NCBI RefSeq assembly: GCF_949774925.1
Contig: NZ_OX458932.1
Location: forward strand, 1,798,001-1,862,000
DNA: 64,000 nt
Source: Candidatus Methylacidiphilum fumarolicum
Lineage (GTDB): Bacteria; Verrucomicrobiota; Verrucomicrobiia; Methylacidiphilales; Methylacidiphilaceae
Direction: 5' to 3'
Shown here: positions 56,489 through 64,000 of the stretch, in pieces
Position numbering within the stretch: position 1 is the stretch's first letter
How the letters are laid out: each line of letters opens with the position of its first letter
Made by a program: the position numbers and the translations under genes
Notes under the pieces: model-generated
The model's input: the letters and a program-made list of their open reading frames with translations, nothing else
What the model was told of the DNA's origin: nothing
Database searches by the model: none

Positions 56489-57529
56489 TCAACTATCCGA
56501 GGTGACAGACGCATCGGCTCCAAAAACTTTTCCTCTGGTTGCCGCTTCCAATTTAGCACACAGAACAGGATCTGATTTCAAGAGATTGACAACAGCTTCC
56601 CGTCCCTGGCCAAGTTGCGTTCCTTCAAAATACATCCAAGAGCCTCGTTTTTCGATTATTTGCTCTTCAATAGCTAAATCGATCAACGAGCCTTCCCTAG
56701 ATATACCCTCATTATAGAGAATATCAAATTCACATTCTGTAAATGGAGGCGCAACCTTATTTTTAACGACTTTAAGCTTCGTTCTATTCCCATACACCGT
56801 CCCATCTGGTCCCTTTAATTGAGCCAACTTTCTAATGTCAATTCTGACCGAAGCATAAAACTTTAATGCCTTACCTCCAGGAGTTGTCTCGGGATTACCG
56901 AACATCACTCCTATTTTGTCTCTAAGCTGGTTGGTAAAAATGCAAACGGTTTTGGCTTTGCTAATCTGCGCCGTCAGTTTCCTAAGAGCGCTACTCATGA
57001 GTCTGGCTTGCGCTCCTACAACAGCATCTCCCATTTGACCTTCTATTTCAACTCTAGGGGTCAAAGCAGCTACTGAATCGATCACAATCACATCCACAGC
57101 ATTAGATCGAATGAGTGTTTCAGCGATTGTCAAAGCTTCTTCACCCGAATCAGGCTGAGAAATAAGCAATTCGTTCATGTTCACCCCTAATTTCCGGCAA
57201 TAATGAGGATCCAGAGCATGTTCGACATCGATAATCACTCCGACTCCCCCCATTTTTTGAGCTTGCGCAATAACCGTTAGGGCAAGTGTTGTTTTGCCAG
57301 AAGATTCTGGACCATAAATTTCTATGATTCTGCCTCTAGGAAAGCCCCCTACGCCAAGAGCCCTATCGATGGTTAAACAACCTGTGGGGATCGTTTCAAT
57401 CTTAAGCCTTGAACGATCATCTCCTAACCGTAAGATCGATCCTTCGCCAAACTCTTTTGCAATGGATTGAATCGCAAGCTCTAAACTTTTATCTTTGAAT
57501 GGCGATTTATCCTCAACTCTATTTCCCAT
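56489..57529 (-). CDS. recA: Recombinase RecA
   Basis: Strand-exchange ATPase of homologous recombination. Walker [11 protein letters not shown] (about residue 65), [13 protein letters not shown], and the L2 loop [22 protein letters not shown]. The length of 346 residues is normal. The activity of this protein is the likely route for the exchanges seen among array units and IS607 copies. Confidence 0.97.
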   Translation of the reverse strand: MGNRVEDKSPFKDKSLELAIQSIAKEFGEGSILRLGDDRSRLKIETIPTGCLTIDRALGVGGFPRGRIIEIYGPESSGKTTLALTVIAQAQKMGGVGVIIDVEHALDPHYCRKLGVNMNELLISQPDSGEEALTIAETLIRSNAVDVIVIDSVAALTPRVEIEGQMGDAVVGAQARLMSSALRKLTAQISKAKTVCIFTNQLRDKIGVMFGNPETTPGGKALKFYASVRIDIRKLAQLKGPDGTVYGNRTKLKVVKNKVAPPFTECEFDILYNEGISREGSLIDLAIEEQIIEKRGSWMYFEGTQLGQGREAVVNLLKSDPVLCAKLEAATRGKVFGADASVTSDS

Positions 57530-58095
57530 AAATCTAATTCTCCTTTGTTCAATTTTACCATTTTTCTTCTAGATCGAACAGGATTTTTAGGAAATCAAAA
57601 GCACATACCATGGTTATTCTTTATTTTTAAAAAATATGAAGATATGCCAGTGATGACTAGAGAATCATCCTAAGTCCCATAGGCCCTTTTCTTCGTCACT
57701 GTCTGAAAGAGCATGCGCAGTAATAGATGATTGCTACAACACGTTGGGCGTCTTCCCTACGAGGCTATCCCTGTCGGCTTGATGCGATTAGGTCAACAGT
57801 CCAAGTAGGTGTTGCTCTTGGGGAAGTATTGATCCGATAACCCAACACCTCCACTAGGCATCCTCTCCGTAAATTCCAACAGCTACTAAAACTCTAACCA
57901 GTCAGCCTGCCATAAGGGACTAGATCAATAGACGCTTCTTCAACATTCTTCCAGTCTTTGATCCCAACGGTATAGCCTCAACGCATTGGATTCGTAGCAA
58001 GCTATCACTCCAACTCCTTTATCCAGAAAGAAACTGCCGATCACATTCTTCAAAGCCCACTTTTTTCTCTATAAACAATAATTTTCTTGAAAGGC
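57530..58095. other. Gene-free stretch, possibly decayed insertion sequence
   Basis: Between recA and rpoD lie 566 bp. The minus strand gives TnpB-tail-like scraps (for example VAVGIYGEDA near 57890) in broken frames, and an inverted repeat CCTAAGTCCCATAGG near 57671 could be a terminal hairpin. The similarity is too weak to call an element. Confidence 0.3.
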
Positions 58096-59973
58096 TTAAA
58101 AAAGTTGATCGATTTCGAGAAAGCCTTTCAAATGACGCAATCTCGTTGGATGACGCATTTTCCGAAGGGCTTTGGCTTCAATCTGTCGGATCCTTTCCCG
58201 TGTTACTCGAAACTGTTTGCCTACCTCTTCAAGGGTTCGAGGATAGCCATCGAGCAACCCAAAGCGTTGTTCGATAACCGTTCTTTCACGTTCTGTGAGG
58301 GTATGGAGCACATCTCTAATCTTTTCTCTCAAAAGAGAATAGCCGGTCATCTCGGAGGGATTTTCAGCAGCTTTATCTTCTATAAAATCCCCAAAGGTAG
58401 TATCTTCGCTTTCTCCCACTTGAGCTTGAAGGGAAATGGGATGTTGTGCCATTTTTATGATAGCTCGGATTCTATCCACGCTCATCTGCGTTTCTTCAGC
58501 AATTTCTTCAGGGGTAGGTTCTCTTCCAAGCTCCTGAATTAATTGTTTTTGAACGCGCATCAATTTATTGATCGTTTCGATCATGTGCACAGGAATACGA
58601 ATCGTCCGAGCCTGATCAGCAATACTCCGGGTGATCGCCTGCCGAATCCACCATGTCGCGTAAGTCGAAAATTTATAGCCCCTGCGGTATTCAAATTTTT
58701 CAACCGCTTTCATAAGGCCCATATTTCCCTCCTGGATTAAATCCAAGAAAGAAAGGCCCCTGTTACTGTATTTTTTGGCTATGGAGATGACCAGTCGCAA
58801 GTTCGCTTCAACCATGCAACTTTTTGCCTTCAGAGCCTCGTTAAGCCATTGCTTTAATTCTTCATGCTTCTTTTTGAAAAGATCAAGTGGAAGATGTATT
58901 TGATGTTCTAATTGCTCAACTTTCAAGCTGAGTTGCTTACCTTCTTTTTCTTTTGCTTCAGGATCCAATCCACTTTTTTCTAAAACCTCTTTTTCTTTTT
59001 CTAACTTCAATACTTCTTGATAATAGGATTCGCTGACTTGGACAAAATCCTCGATGACTTTCTGCTTGAAATAGAGCTTTTCAAAAATTTTCTCAAGGCA
59101 ACTCTTAGCTCTTTGGAACTCTTTTTCCAAGCCCTTTCTTTCTTTGGATTTTTCCGGCAGCTTAGCTATCTTTGCATACAATTCTTCTATTTTGGCTATA
59201 TAAGATTCCAGCCGTTCAATCAGTTCGGGCAACTTCGTCAAATATTCTTCGCGACACTCTACATGTTTATCCTGAATGACCCGATCAAACCTCTCTTTAC
59301 CCTGACCCAATTTCTTTGCCAAATTTAAATATTCCTTCGCAATAAAATGGAAGCTGTGCAAACAACTCTTGACATTGGCTTCAGACTGCTCGATTTTTTT
59401 GGAAATTTCCACCTCCTGTTCTCTCGTCAAAAGAGGCACCTGCCCCATCTGCTTTAAATACATGCGAACCGGATCATCGACGATGTCCAATTTCGCTTCT
59501 CTCCCTTCGCTTTCCTCTATGTCAGCCACTACAGCCGATTTGGCATTATCCACATCCGAGCTGTCTATAATTTCAATTTCTAGAGTTCTTAAAAAGTCGA
59601 GGACCGCATCGATTTCTTCCGGATTATTAATGCTATCGGAAAGAGCTTCGTTAATGTCATCGTAGGTGAGATAAGTCTGTTCCTTGGCTAGTTTAATCAA
59701 AGACCGAAGCTTTTCCTGCCTATCTGGATACTCTTCCCAAATTTTAGCAAGCCTTGAGGCAATCTGACGGTCTTCTAAAACGAGTAGTTTTGTAGAGCAC
59801 TGTTTGTCAGTCGGATAATTTCCTGGAGAACCATCCAGGCATTTTTCACCCCCCTCCTCCCTCTTGTACCTCCCCTCCGAATCGTGGGAAGGATCGGATG
59901 AACCATTATTATTCGTTGAGCAGCCTGAAGATAGAGAGACAACATCATTGGTTTTTCTCGATTTCTTTTTCAT
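58096..59973 (-). CDS. rpoD: Primary sigma factor RpoD (σ70)
   Basis: Housekeeping sigma factor, 625 residues. Region 1.2 begins [21 protein letters not shown] (about 165); a charged helical non-conserved region of about 200 residues separates it from region 2 ([22 protein letters not shown]...[15 protein letters not shown]). Region 3 and region 4.2 follow ([24 protein letters not shown]). The N-terminal 60 residues are Ser/Asn/Lys-rich and weakly conserved. It follows dnaG by 55 bp, the old dnaG-rpoD arrangement. Confidence 0.97.
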   Translation of the reverse strand: MKKKSRKTNDVVSLSSGCSTNNNGSSDPSHDSEGRYKREEGGEKCLDGSPGNYPTDKQCSTKLLVLEDRQIASRLAKIWEEYPDRQEKLRSLIKLAKEQTYLTYDDINEALSDSINNPEEIDAVLDFLRTLEIEIIDSSDVDNAKSAVVADIEESEGREAKLDIVDDPVRMYLKQMGQVPLLTREQEVEISKKIEQSEANVKSCLHSFHFIAKEYLNLAKKLGQGKERFDRVIQDKHVECREEYLTKLPELIERLESYIAKIEELYAKIAKLPEKSKERKGLEKEFQRAKSCLEKIFEKLYFKQKVIEDFVQVSESYYQEVLKLEKEKEVLEKSGLDPEAKEKEGKQLSLKVEQLEHQIHLPLDLFKKKHEELKQWLNEALKAKSCMVEANLRLVISIAKKYSNRGLSFLDLIQEGNMGLMKAVEKFEYRRGYKFSTYATWWIRQAITRSIADQARTIRIPVHMIETINKLMRVQKQLIQELGREPTPEEIAEETQMSVDRIRAIIKMAQHPISLQAQVGESEDTTFGDFIEDKAAENPSEMTGYSLLREKIRDVLHTLTERERTVIEQRFGLLDGYPRTLEEVGKQFRVTRERIRQIEAKALRKMRHPTRLRHLKGFLEIDQLF

Positions 59974-60028
59974 AGAGAAGAGCTTTTGGAATCAGTCTTT
60001 GGACATTTTTTGACAACGAGTAGTTAAA

Positions 60029-61804
60029 TTATAGAAGCTTTTTCCTTAAGTCAACAATCTCCTTTAATTTTGCTGAAATTTCTTCTGAGGATAGCTTTTC
60101 GGAAGCAATTTGTAGCCTTATTTTTTCTATTCGGTGCTGACACCATAATGAAGAGAGCCGCTCTTTGAGCATCAAAAAATGTTCTTCTTTAGAATAATCC
60201 CCCTGTTGTTCCTGCTGAAGTTGAAACAAAAAAGAAACGACCCTTTTCCTTTCTTCTTGAGAAAGCATTTCCAAAAAATCGGATGTTCCTTTCTGCTCTC
60301 TTATAGCATCCACTCTATAAAGTTTTGCTAATAGCTCTCCTCCAGGAACCTCCCTCAATGCCTCCTCAGGCAGGGCTTCTTTGAATCTCGGCATATACTC
60401 GGGATTTTCGATTAAAAACCAGATCGTTTCTGAAACAGCTGGACTGATACTGTTTTCCACCCACCTCTCCTCTTCGACTGCTTTCTGGCTATCCCGTTTG
60501 GTAAGGAGGGTCTGTTCAATTTTTTTTTCAAAGGCTTCCACGCTAACTCCAATCCGGGCAGCAACTTCTAGGCTAGCAACATGTCTGCGTATGGGATCAT
60601 TGATTTTGACAATGAGTCGAGCCATCTTTTCAGCAATTTTGCTTTTTCCTACAGCAGTCTGTGGGCAATATTCTATAGAAGCCTTGTTTAAAACGAAAGA
60701 AGGATAAGGCAGAGCAGTGGCAAGGATCTGCTCGAAAGCGGCTCGGCCGCCTTTTGCAATGAGGCTATCTGGGTCCTCTCCACTTGGAAGCTGCGCCACT
60801 TTTACTTCAAAACCTTCTTCCAAGAGGATATCCAGTGCTCTGACTGCCGCATCCTCCCCAGCCCTATCCCCATCATAGGCAACTATTACTTCAGAACAAA
60901 ACCTCTTCAAAAGAGCAGCTTGGTGATCCGTTAAGGCCGTGCCTTGCGTGGCAACAGCCGTGGGAAATCCAGAGGCATGCAGTCGGATCAAATCGATATG
61001 GCCTTCGCACAAAATCGCTTTGTCAGACTCTACGATTGCTTTTTTTGCCACATTGAGCCCGTAGAGAATTTTTCCTTTTGAAAAAATCAGGCTTTCAGGA
61101 GAATTCAAATATTTAGGACCCTGATCCGATCCTATCAGCCTGCCACTAAAGCCCACAATTTTCCCAGTTTCATCGGAGATCCTAAAGATGAGTCTCCCAC
61201 GGAACCGATCATATATTTTTGAATTTTCAGCCCGGACGACAAGACCAGCAGGTTCCAAAAGTTCAAGAAACCCACTTTTCTCTGAAGCCCATCTGAGCAA
61301 TCCATCCCAGAGAGCTGGTGCATAGCCGAGACCGAAGGTTCTAGCTGTCTCTAGATTTATCCCCCTTTCTTTCAGATAGGCTCTTCCCACTTCCCCTTCT
61401 GGCTCTTCCAGCAGTATTTTTGTCCAATATTCAGCAACGGCTCTGTGGAGATCCCATAACCTTTGTTGAATAGATAGCTTTTCTGCCTTCTCCGAAGACC
61501 TAAAGGAAGAAGGAAAGGCAATTCCCGCTCTTTGAGCTAAATATTTCAATGCCCCTAAAAAGTCGAGCTTTTCGTAATACATGATAAAATCAAAAACAGT
61601 CCCTCCATACCCACTGCTGAAGCATTTAAAGAGTTGCTTTTGCGGATCAACAAAGAAAGAAGGCGTTTTTTCTTTTTTAAAGGGACTAAGGGATTTAAAC
61701 TTGGCACCGGCTTTTTTTAAGACCACATATTCACTCACCACCTCAACGATGTCATTAGCCTTGCGGACCCTTTCCACAAATTCTTTGAAGCCGATTGTAT
61801 CCAT
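60029..61804 (-). CDS. dnaG: DNA primase DnaG with degenerate zinc-binding domain
   Basis: Makes RNA primers for DNA replication. The TOPRIM domain is intact (LCEGHIDLIRLHASGF at about 262 and VIAYDGDRAGEDAA at about 310). The N-terminal CHC2 zinc domain keeps its overall shape (SLSPFKKEKTPSFFVDPQKQ, then KCFSSGYGGTVFDFI) but has Ser, Lys, Cys and Ser where the usual ligands are Cys, His, Cys and Cys, so three of four ligands are missing. At 591 residues it has normal length. Directly upstream of rpoD. Confidence 0.93.
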   Translation of the reverse strand: MDTIGFKEFVERVRKANDIVEVVSEYVVLKKAGAKFKSLSPFKKEKTPSFFVDPQKQLFKCFSSGYGGTVFDFIMYYEKLDFLGALKYLAQRAGIAFPSSFRSSEKAEKLSIQQRLWDLHRAVAEYWTKILLEEPEGEVGRAYLKERGINLETARTFGLGYAPALWDGLLRWASEKSGFLELLEPAGLVVRAENSKIYDRFRGRLIFRISDETGKIVGFSGRLIGSDQGPKYLNSPESLIFSKGKILYGLNVAKKAIVESDKAILCEGHIDLIRLHASGFPTAVATQGTALTDHQAALLKRFCSEVIVAYDGDRAGEDAAVRALDILLEEGFEVKVAQLPSGEDPDSLIAKGGRAAFEQILATALPYPSFVLNKASIEYCPQTAVGKSKIAEKMARLIVKINDPIRRHVASLEVAARIGVSVEAFEKKIEQTLLTKRDSQKAVEEERWVENSISPAVSETIWFLIENPEYMPRFKEALPEEALREVPGGELLAKLYRVDAIREQKGTSDFLEMLSQEERKRVVSFLFQLQQEQQGDYSKEEHFLMLKERLSSLWCQHRIEKIRLQIASEKLSSEEISAKLKEIVDLRKKLL

Positions 61805-61896
61805 CGCAAAGTTGGATGATGACCCGATGCTTTCGTGTCGAACTATTTTACGCTATTATGAATAAAAAACCGAATTAAAAATTGGACTTTTCTAAA

Positions 61897-63018
61897 ATGC
61901 TTACTTTTTGGGTTTTACTGCTTGAGTTTTGCCTTTTGTTGATTCCAGATCTTTGGGCCCAAACCACCGAAAAACACCGTGTGCTTATCGTTGAAAATCC
62001 TGCTTCGGTCGTAGGCTATGAAGCTAATTTTTCAATTGTTAAAGCAATGTTTCAATCTGCTCTGAAAACCTACACTCAGAAATCATCAAGCCGAGAGGCC
62101 TGGTCAAGCTTTTTTCATATCAGCTCAAAGGATGTGGTGGGCATAAAGATCAACGCATCGGGAGGGACCATCATGTCCACAAGAAAAGCTTTGGTCAATG
62201 CCATAGTAGAAAGTCTTATGGAAGCAGGGGTTCCGTCCCAACATATTATCGTTTGGGACAAATACGAAGATGACCTTTATAACGCGAACTATCTCCCGCT
62301 TACCGAAGATAGCCGCTATCTGGTCAAATCCGTGATTCCCCAAACCGGATTCGATCCAAAGGTATTTTATGTCAACGAAATTTTAGGCAAACTCATCTGG
62401 GGAGACATGCTCTTTCAAGGACTCAAGCCTTCGCCATTTGAAAAGAAACAGGCTTCGGACTCAGAAGATAACGTTGCCAAATTGTACGAAAAAGGAGTTC
62501 CAGTCAGCAGTCTCGAAAGACGGGTAAGTAACAAATCATTCTATGCGAAAATTGTCACTCAACTCTGCTCAAAAATTATCAACGTGCCCGTGTTCTGCGA
62601 CAATCCCAACATCGGACTCAATGGTTGTCTGGCTTCGCTTGCTCTAGGAATGGTCGATAACACGCGGCGGTTCCAGGGAGAAGGGGTATGGGGCGATCCG
62701 GCCATCGCTGAAATCCTCGATCAACCCATAGTCAGGAAAAAGGTCATCCTCCATGTTATGGATGCGTTGATTGCTGGATATGCTGGAGGTCCACAGTTCA
62801 GCCCAGAATATGCGGTAGTGACTGGCAGTATTTATTTGAGTACGGATCCTGTCGCCATTGATTCCATCGTGCTTCCTCAAATGGACGCTTGGAGGATTTC
62901 GGCAAGAATTCCCCCACTAAGTCCTTATTCCCATTACATTCAAACGGCTGAAGAATATGGTCTTGGTATAGCTGACAGTAGAAAAATTCAGGTTATCCGC
63001 AATTCCTTTCCTCCCTAA
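61897..63018 (+). CDS. DUF362 family exported protein
   Basis: Exported protein of 373 residues from ATG 61897 (TTG 61882 would add five residues). Signal peptide about 1-22 (VLLLEFCLLLIPDLWAQ). The body shows the DUF362 pattern: VVGIKINASGGTIMSTRKALVNAIVESLMEAGVP, IINVPVFCDNPNIGLNGCLASLALGMVD and STDPVAIDSIVLPQMD. DUF362 members often accompany iron-sulfur proteins, but no ferredoxin motif is present here, and the function is unknown. Confidence 0.78.
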   Translation: MLTFWVLLLEFCLLLIPDLWAQTTEKHRVLIVENPASVVGYEANFSIVKAMFQSALKTYTQKSSSREAWSSFFHISSKDVVGIKINASGGTIMSTRKALVNAIVESLMEAGVPSQHIIVWDKYEDDLYNANYLPLTEDSRYLVKSVIPQTGFDPKVFYVNEILGKLIWGDMLFQGLKPSPFEKKQASDSEDNVAKLYEKGVPVSSLERRVSNKSFYAKIVTQLCSKIINVPVFCDNPNIGLNGCLASLALGMVDNTRRFQGEGVWGDPAIAEILDQPIVRKKVILHVMDALIAGYAGGPQFSPEYAVVTGSIYLSTDPVAIDSIVLPQMDAWRISARIPPLSPYSHYIQTAEEYGLGIADSRKIQVIRNSFPP

Positions 63019-63088
63019 AGATAAACTGTTGTTTGAAAGACTTTGCTTTTGTATTATAATGTTGCTTTTCTCTTTTTTTTAGTCACCT

Positions 63089-63874
63089 ATGAATCCATAC
63101 GACTCTCTTCCTGCAGACCCCTTACTCAGGATCCTCTCCATTATGACCATTTTAAGATCGCCCCAAGGCTGTCCCTGGGATAGGGAACAGACCCACAAGA
63201 GTCTGAAAGCAAAACTCATTGAGGAATGTTACGAGCTGATCGAAGCCATTGATTCTGAAGATATGGCATCAATGAAAGAAGAACTTGGAGACATACTTCT
63301 TCATGTCTTTTTCCATGCACAAATAGCTCAAGAAGAGGGAAACTTTTCTTTCTTGGAAGTTTTAGAGGACCTTTGCACCAAGCTAATACGCCGTCATCCT
63401 CATGTATTCGGTACCGAATCGGCCACCACTACCGATGAGGTCCATAAGCATTGGGAAAAAATTAAGAAAGCAGAAAAACCGCATAGAGAAAGCTTATTCG
63501 ACGGTATTCCATCCCTCCTACCACCCCTTCTCAAAGCTATAAAGCTCCAATCCAGGGCTTCCAAAATGCATCTGGATTGGACTAGTCCAGAAGGTCCACT
63601 GTTGAAAATGGAAGAAGAACTCCAAGAAATCAAAGAAGCCTACAAGGGAAAGGATCTAGAAAAGATTAAAAAAGAAATTGGCGATCTTATTTTTTCAGCA
63701 ATCAATTTTGCAAGATGGCTTGGGATCGATCCAGAAGAAGCTATTAAAGACTCCTTGTTGACTTTTGAAAAAAGATGTCGGTTTGTCGAAAAAGAACTTA
63801 AAGACAAAGCCAATCCAGTTTCCCCTGAAGAACTGGACAGGCTATGGGAAAGAGCCAAAGAGAAATATTCCTAA
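63089..63874 (+). CDS. mazG: Nucleoside triphosphate pyrophosphohydrolase MazG
   Basis: Hydrolyses NTPs to NMP and pyrophosphate, a house-cleaning role. Two MazG domains: the first with CPWDREQTHKSLKAKLIEECYELIEAI and MKEELGDILLHVFFHAQIA (EExxE...ExxD metal site), the second with KMEEELQEIKEAYKG...KKEIGDLIFSAINFARWLG. 261 residues, the normal bacterial length. The next gene would start beyond the window. Confidence 0.93.
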   Translation: MNPYDSLPADPLLRILSIMTILRSPQGCPWDREQTHKSLKAKLIEECYELIEAIDSEDMASMKEELGDILLHVFFHAQIAQEEGNFSFLEVLEDLCTKLIRRHPHVFGTESATTTDEVHKHWEKIKKAEKPHRESLFDGIPSLLPPLLKAIKLQSRASKMHLDWTSPEGPLLKMEEELQEIKEAYKGKDLEKIKKEIGDLIFSAINFARWLGIDPEEAIKDSLLTFEKRCRFVEKELKDKANPVSPEELDRLWERAKEKYS

Positions 63875-64000
63875 TAGTTTGTTAGAGGATGGGCTGGAGG
63901 CTCTGTCCTTCTCCTTTTCGACTTGATTGTGTCTCTAAGGAAGCTAAAATAAAAAAAATAGAAAGTGATGCTTCGAGCACAGCGGCGCACTATTTCGGAG

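Noticed and set aside
58087-58542. 151-codon plus-strand frame opposite rpoD
   Set aside because: Antisense to the conserved regions 3-4 of the sigma factor; no similarity or ribosome-binding site of its own.

Overview
The window is a chromosomal segment of a Gram-negative bacterium with a low to moderate G+C genome. The BamA-Skp-LpxD outer-membrane cluster, a plasma-membrane type P3A proton ATPase, a stand-alone CoaB domain and the general style of the proteins fit a thermoacidophilic verrucomicrobial methanotroph (Methylacidiphilum or a close relative). This assignment is inferred from gene content; no methane-oxidation gene or rRNA lies in the window.

Layout. 1-7.1 kb: end of bamA, skp, lpxD, then hom, thrC and a leuC-type dehydratase, all on the plus strand. 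7.1-11.1 kb: SH3 lipoprotein, tRNA-Ser(GGA), proton ATPase, two small Cys-rich proteins. 11.3-13.2 kb: a decayed IS605-type element. 14.3-29.7 kb: the accessory region. It holds a tandem array in which a polytopic, VirB6/TrbL-like membrane protein (family A: one full copy, two N-terminally truncated, three with an internal deletion) alternates with a small membrane-anchored protein (family B: seven copies in the array, plus a divergent eighth at 29 kb). A and B usually overlap by ATGA, and units are separated by a conserved leader with an invariant hairpin. Two minus-strand genes (a Tiki/ChaN-like protein and a secreted unknown) and a decayed tnpB lie between the array and the eighth B.

29.9-36.4 kb: tRNA-Ser(TGA), a DD-carboxypeptidase, a DUF123 protein, a family 2 glycosyltransferase, coaB and lipA. 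36.4-43.8 kb: two 2,035-bp copies of a dead IS607-type element, in the same orientation, flank an amidase, a serine hydrolase and an unknown membrane-anchored protein. 43.8-45.8 kb: a G+C-rich IS605-type element with an intact tnpA and a tnpB broken by one UGA. 45.9-64 kb is mostly core genome: amino-acid permease, class III aminotransferase, a minus-strand cluster (unknown gene, xseB, dxs, argG, hydrolase), valS, recA, dnaG-rpoD, a DUF362 protein and mazG.

The strongest candidate for something undescribed is the A/B array. It combines amplification of a secretion-channel-like protein, an in-frame deletion shared by three copies, chained ATGA couplings and mosaic variation in the B proteins. 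Other points of note are a DnaG that has lost three of four zinc ligands, and twin IS607 copies that carry the same lesions and therefore spread or were homogenised after they died.
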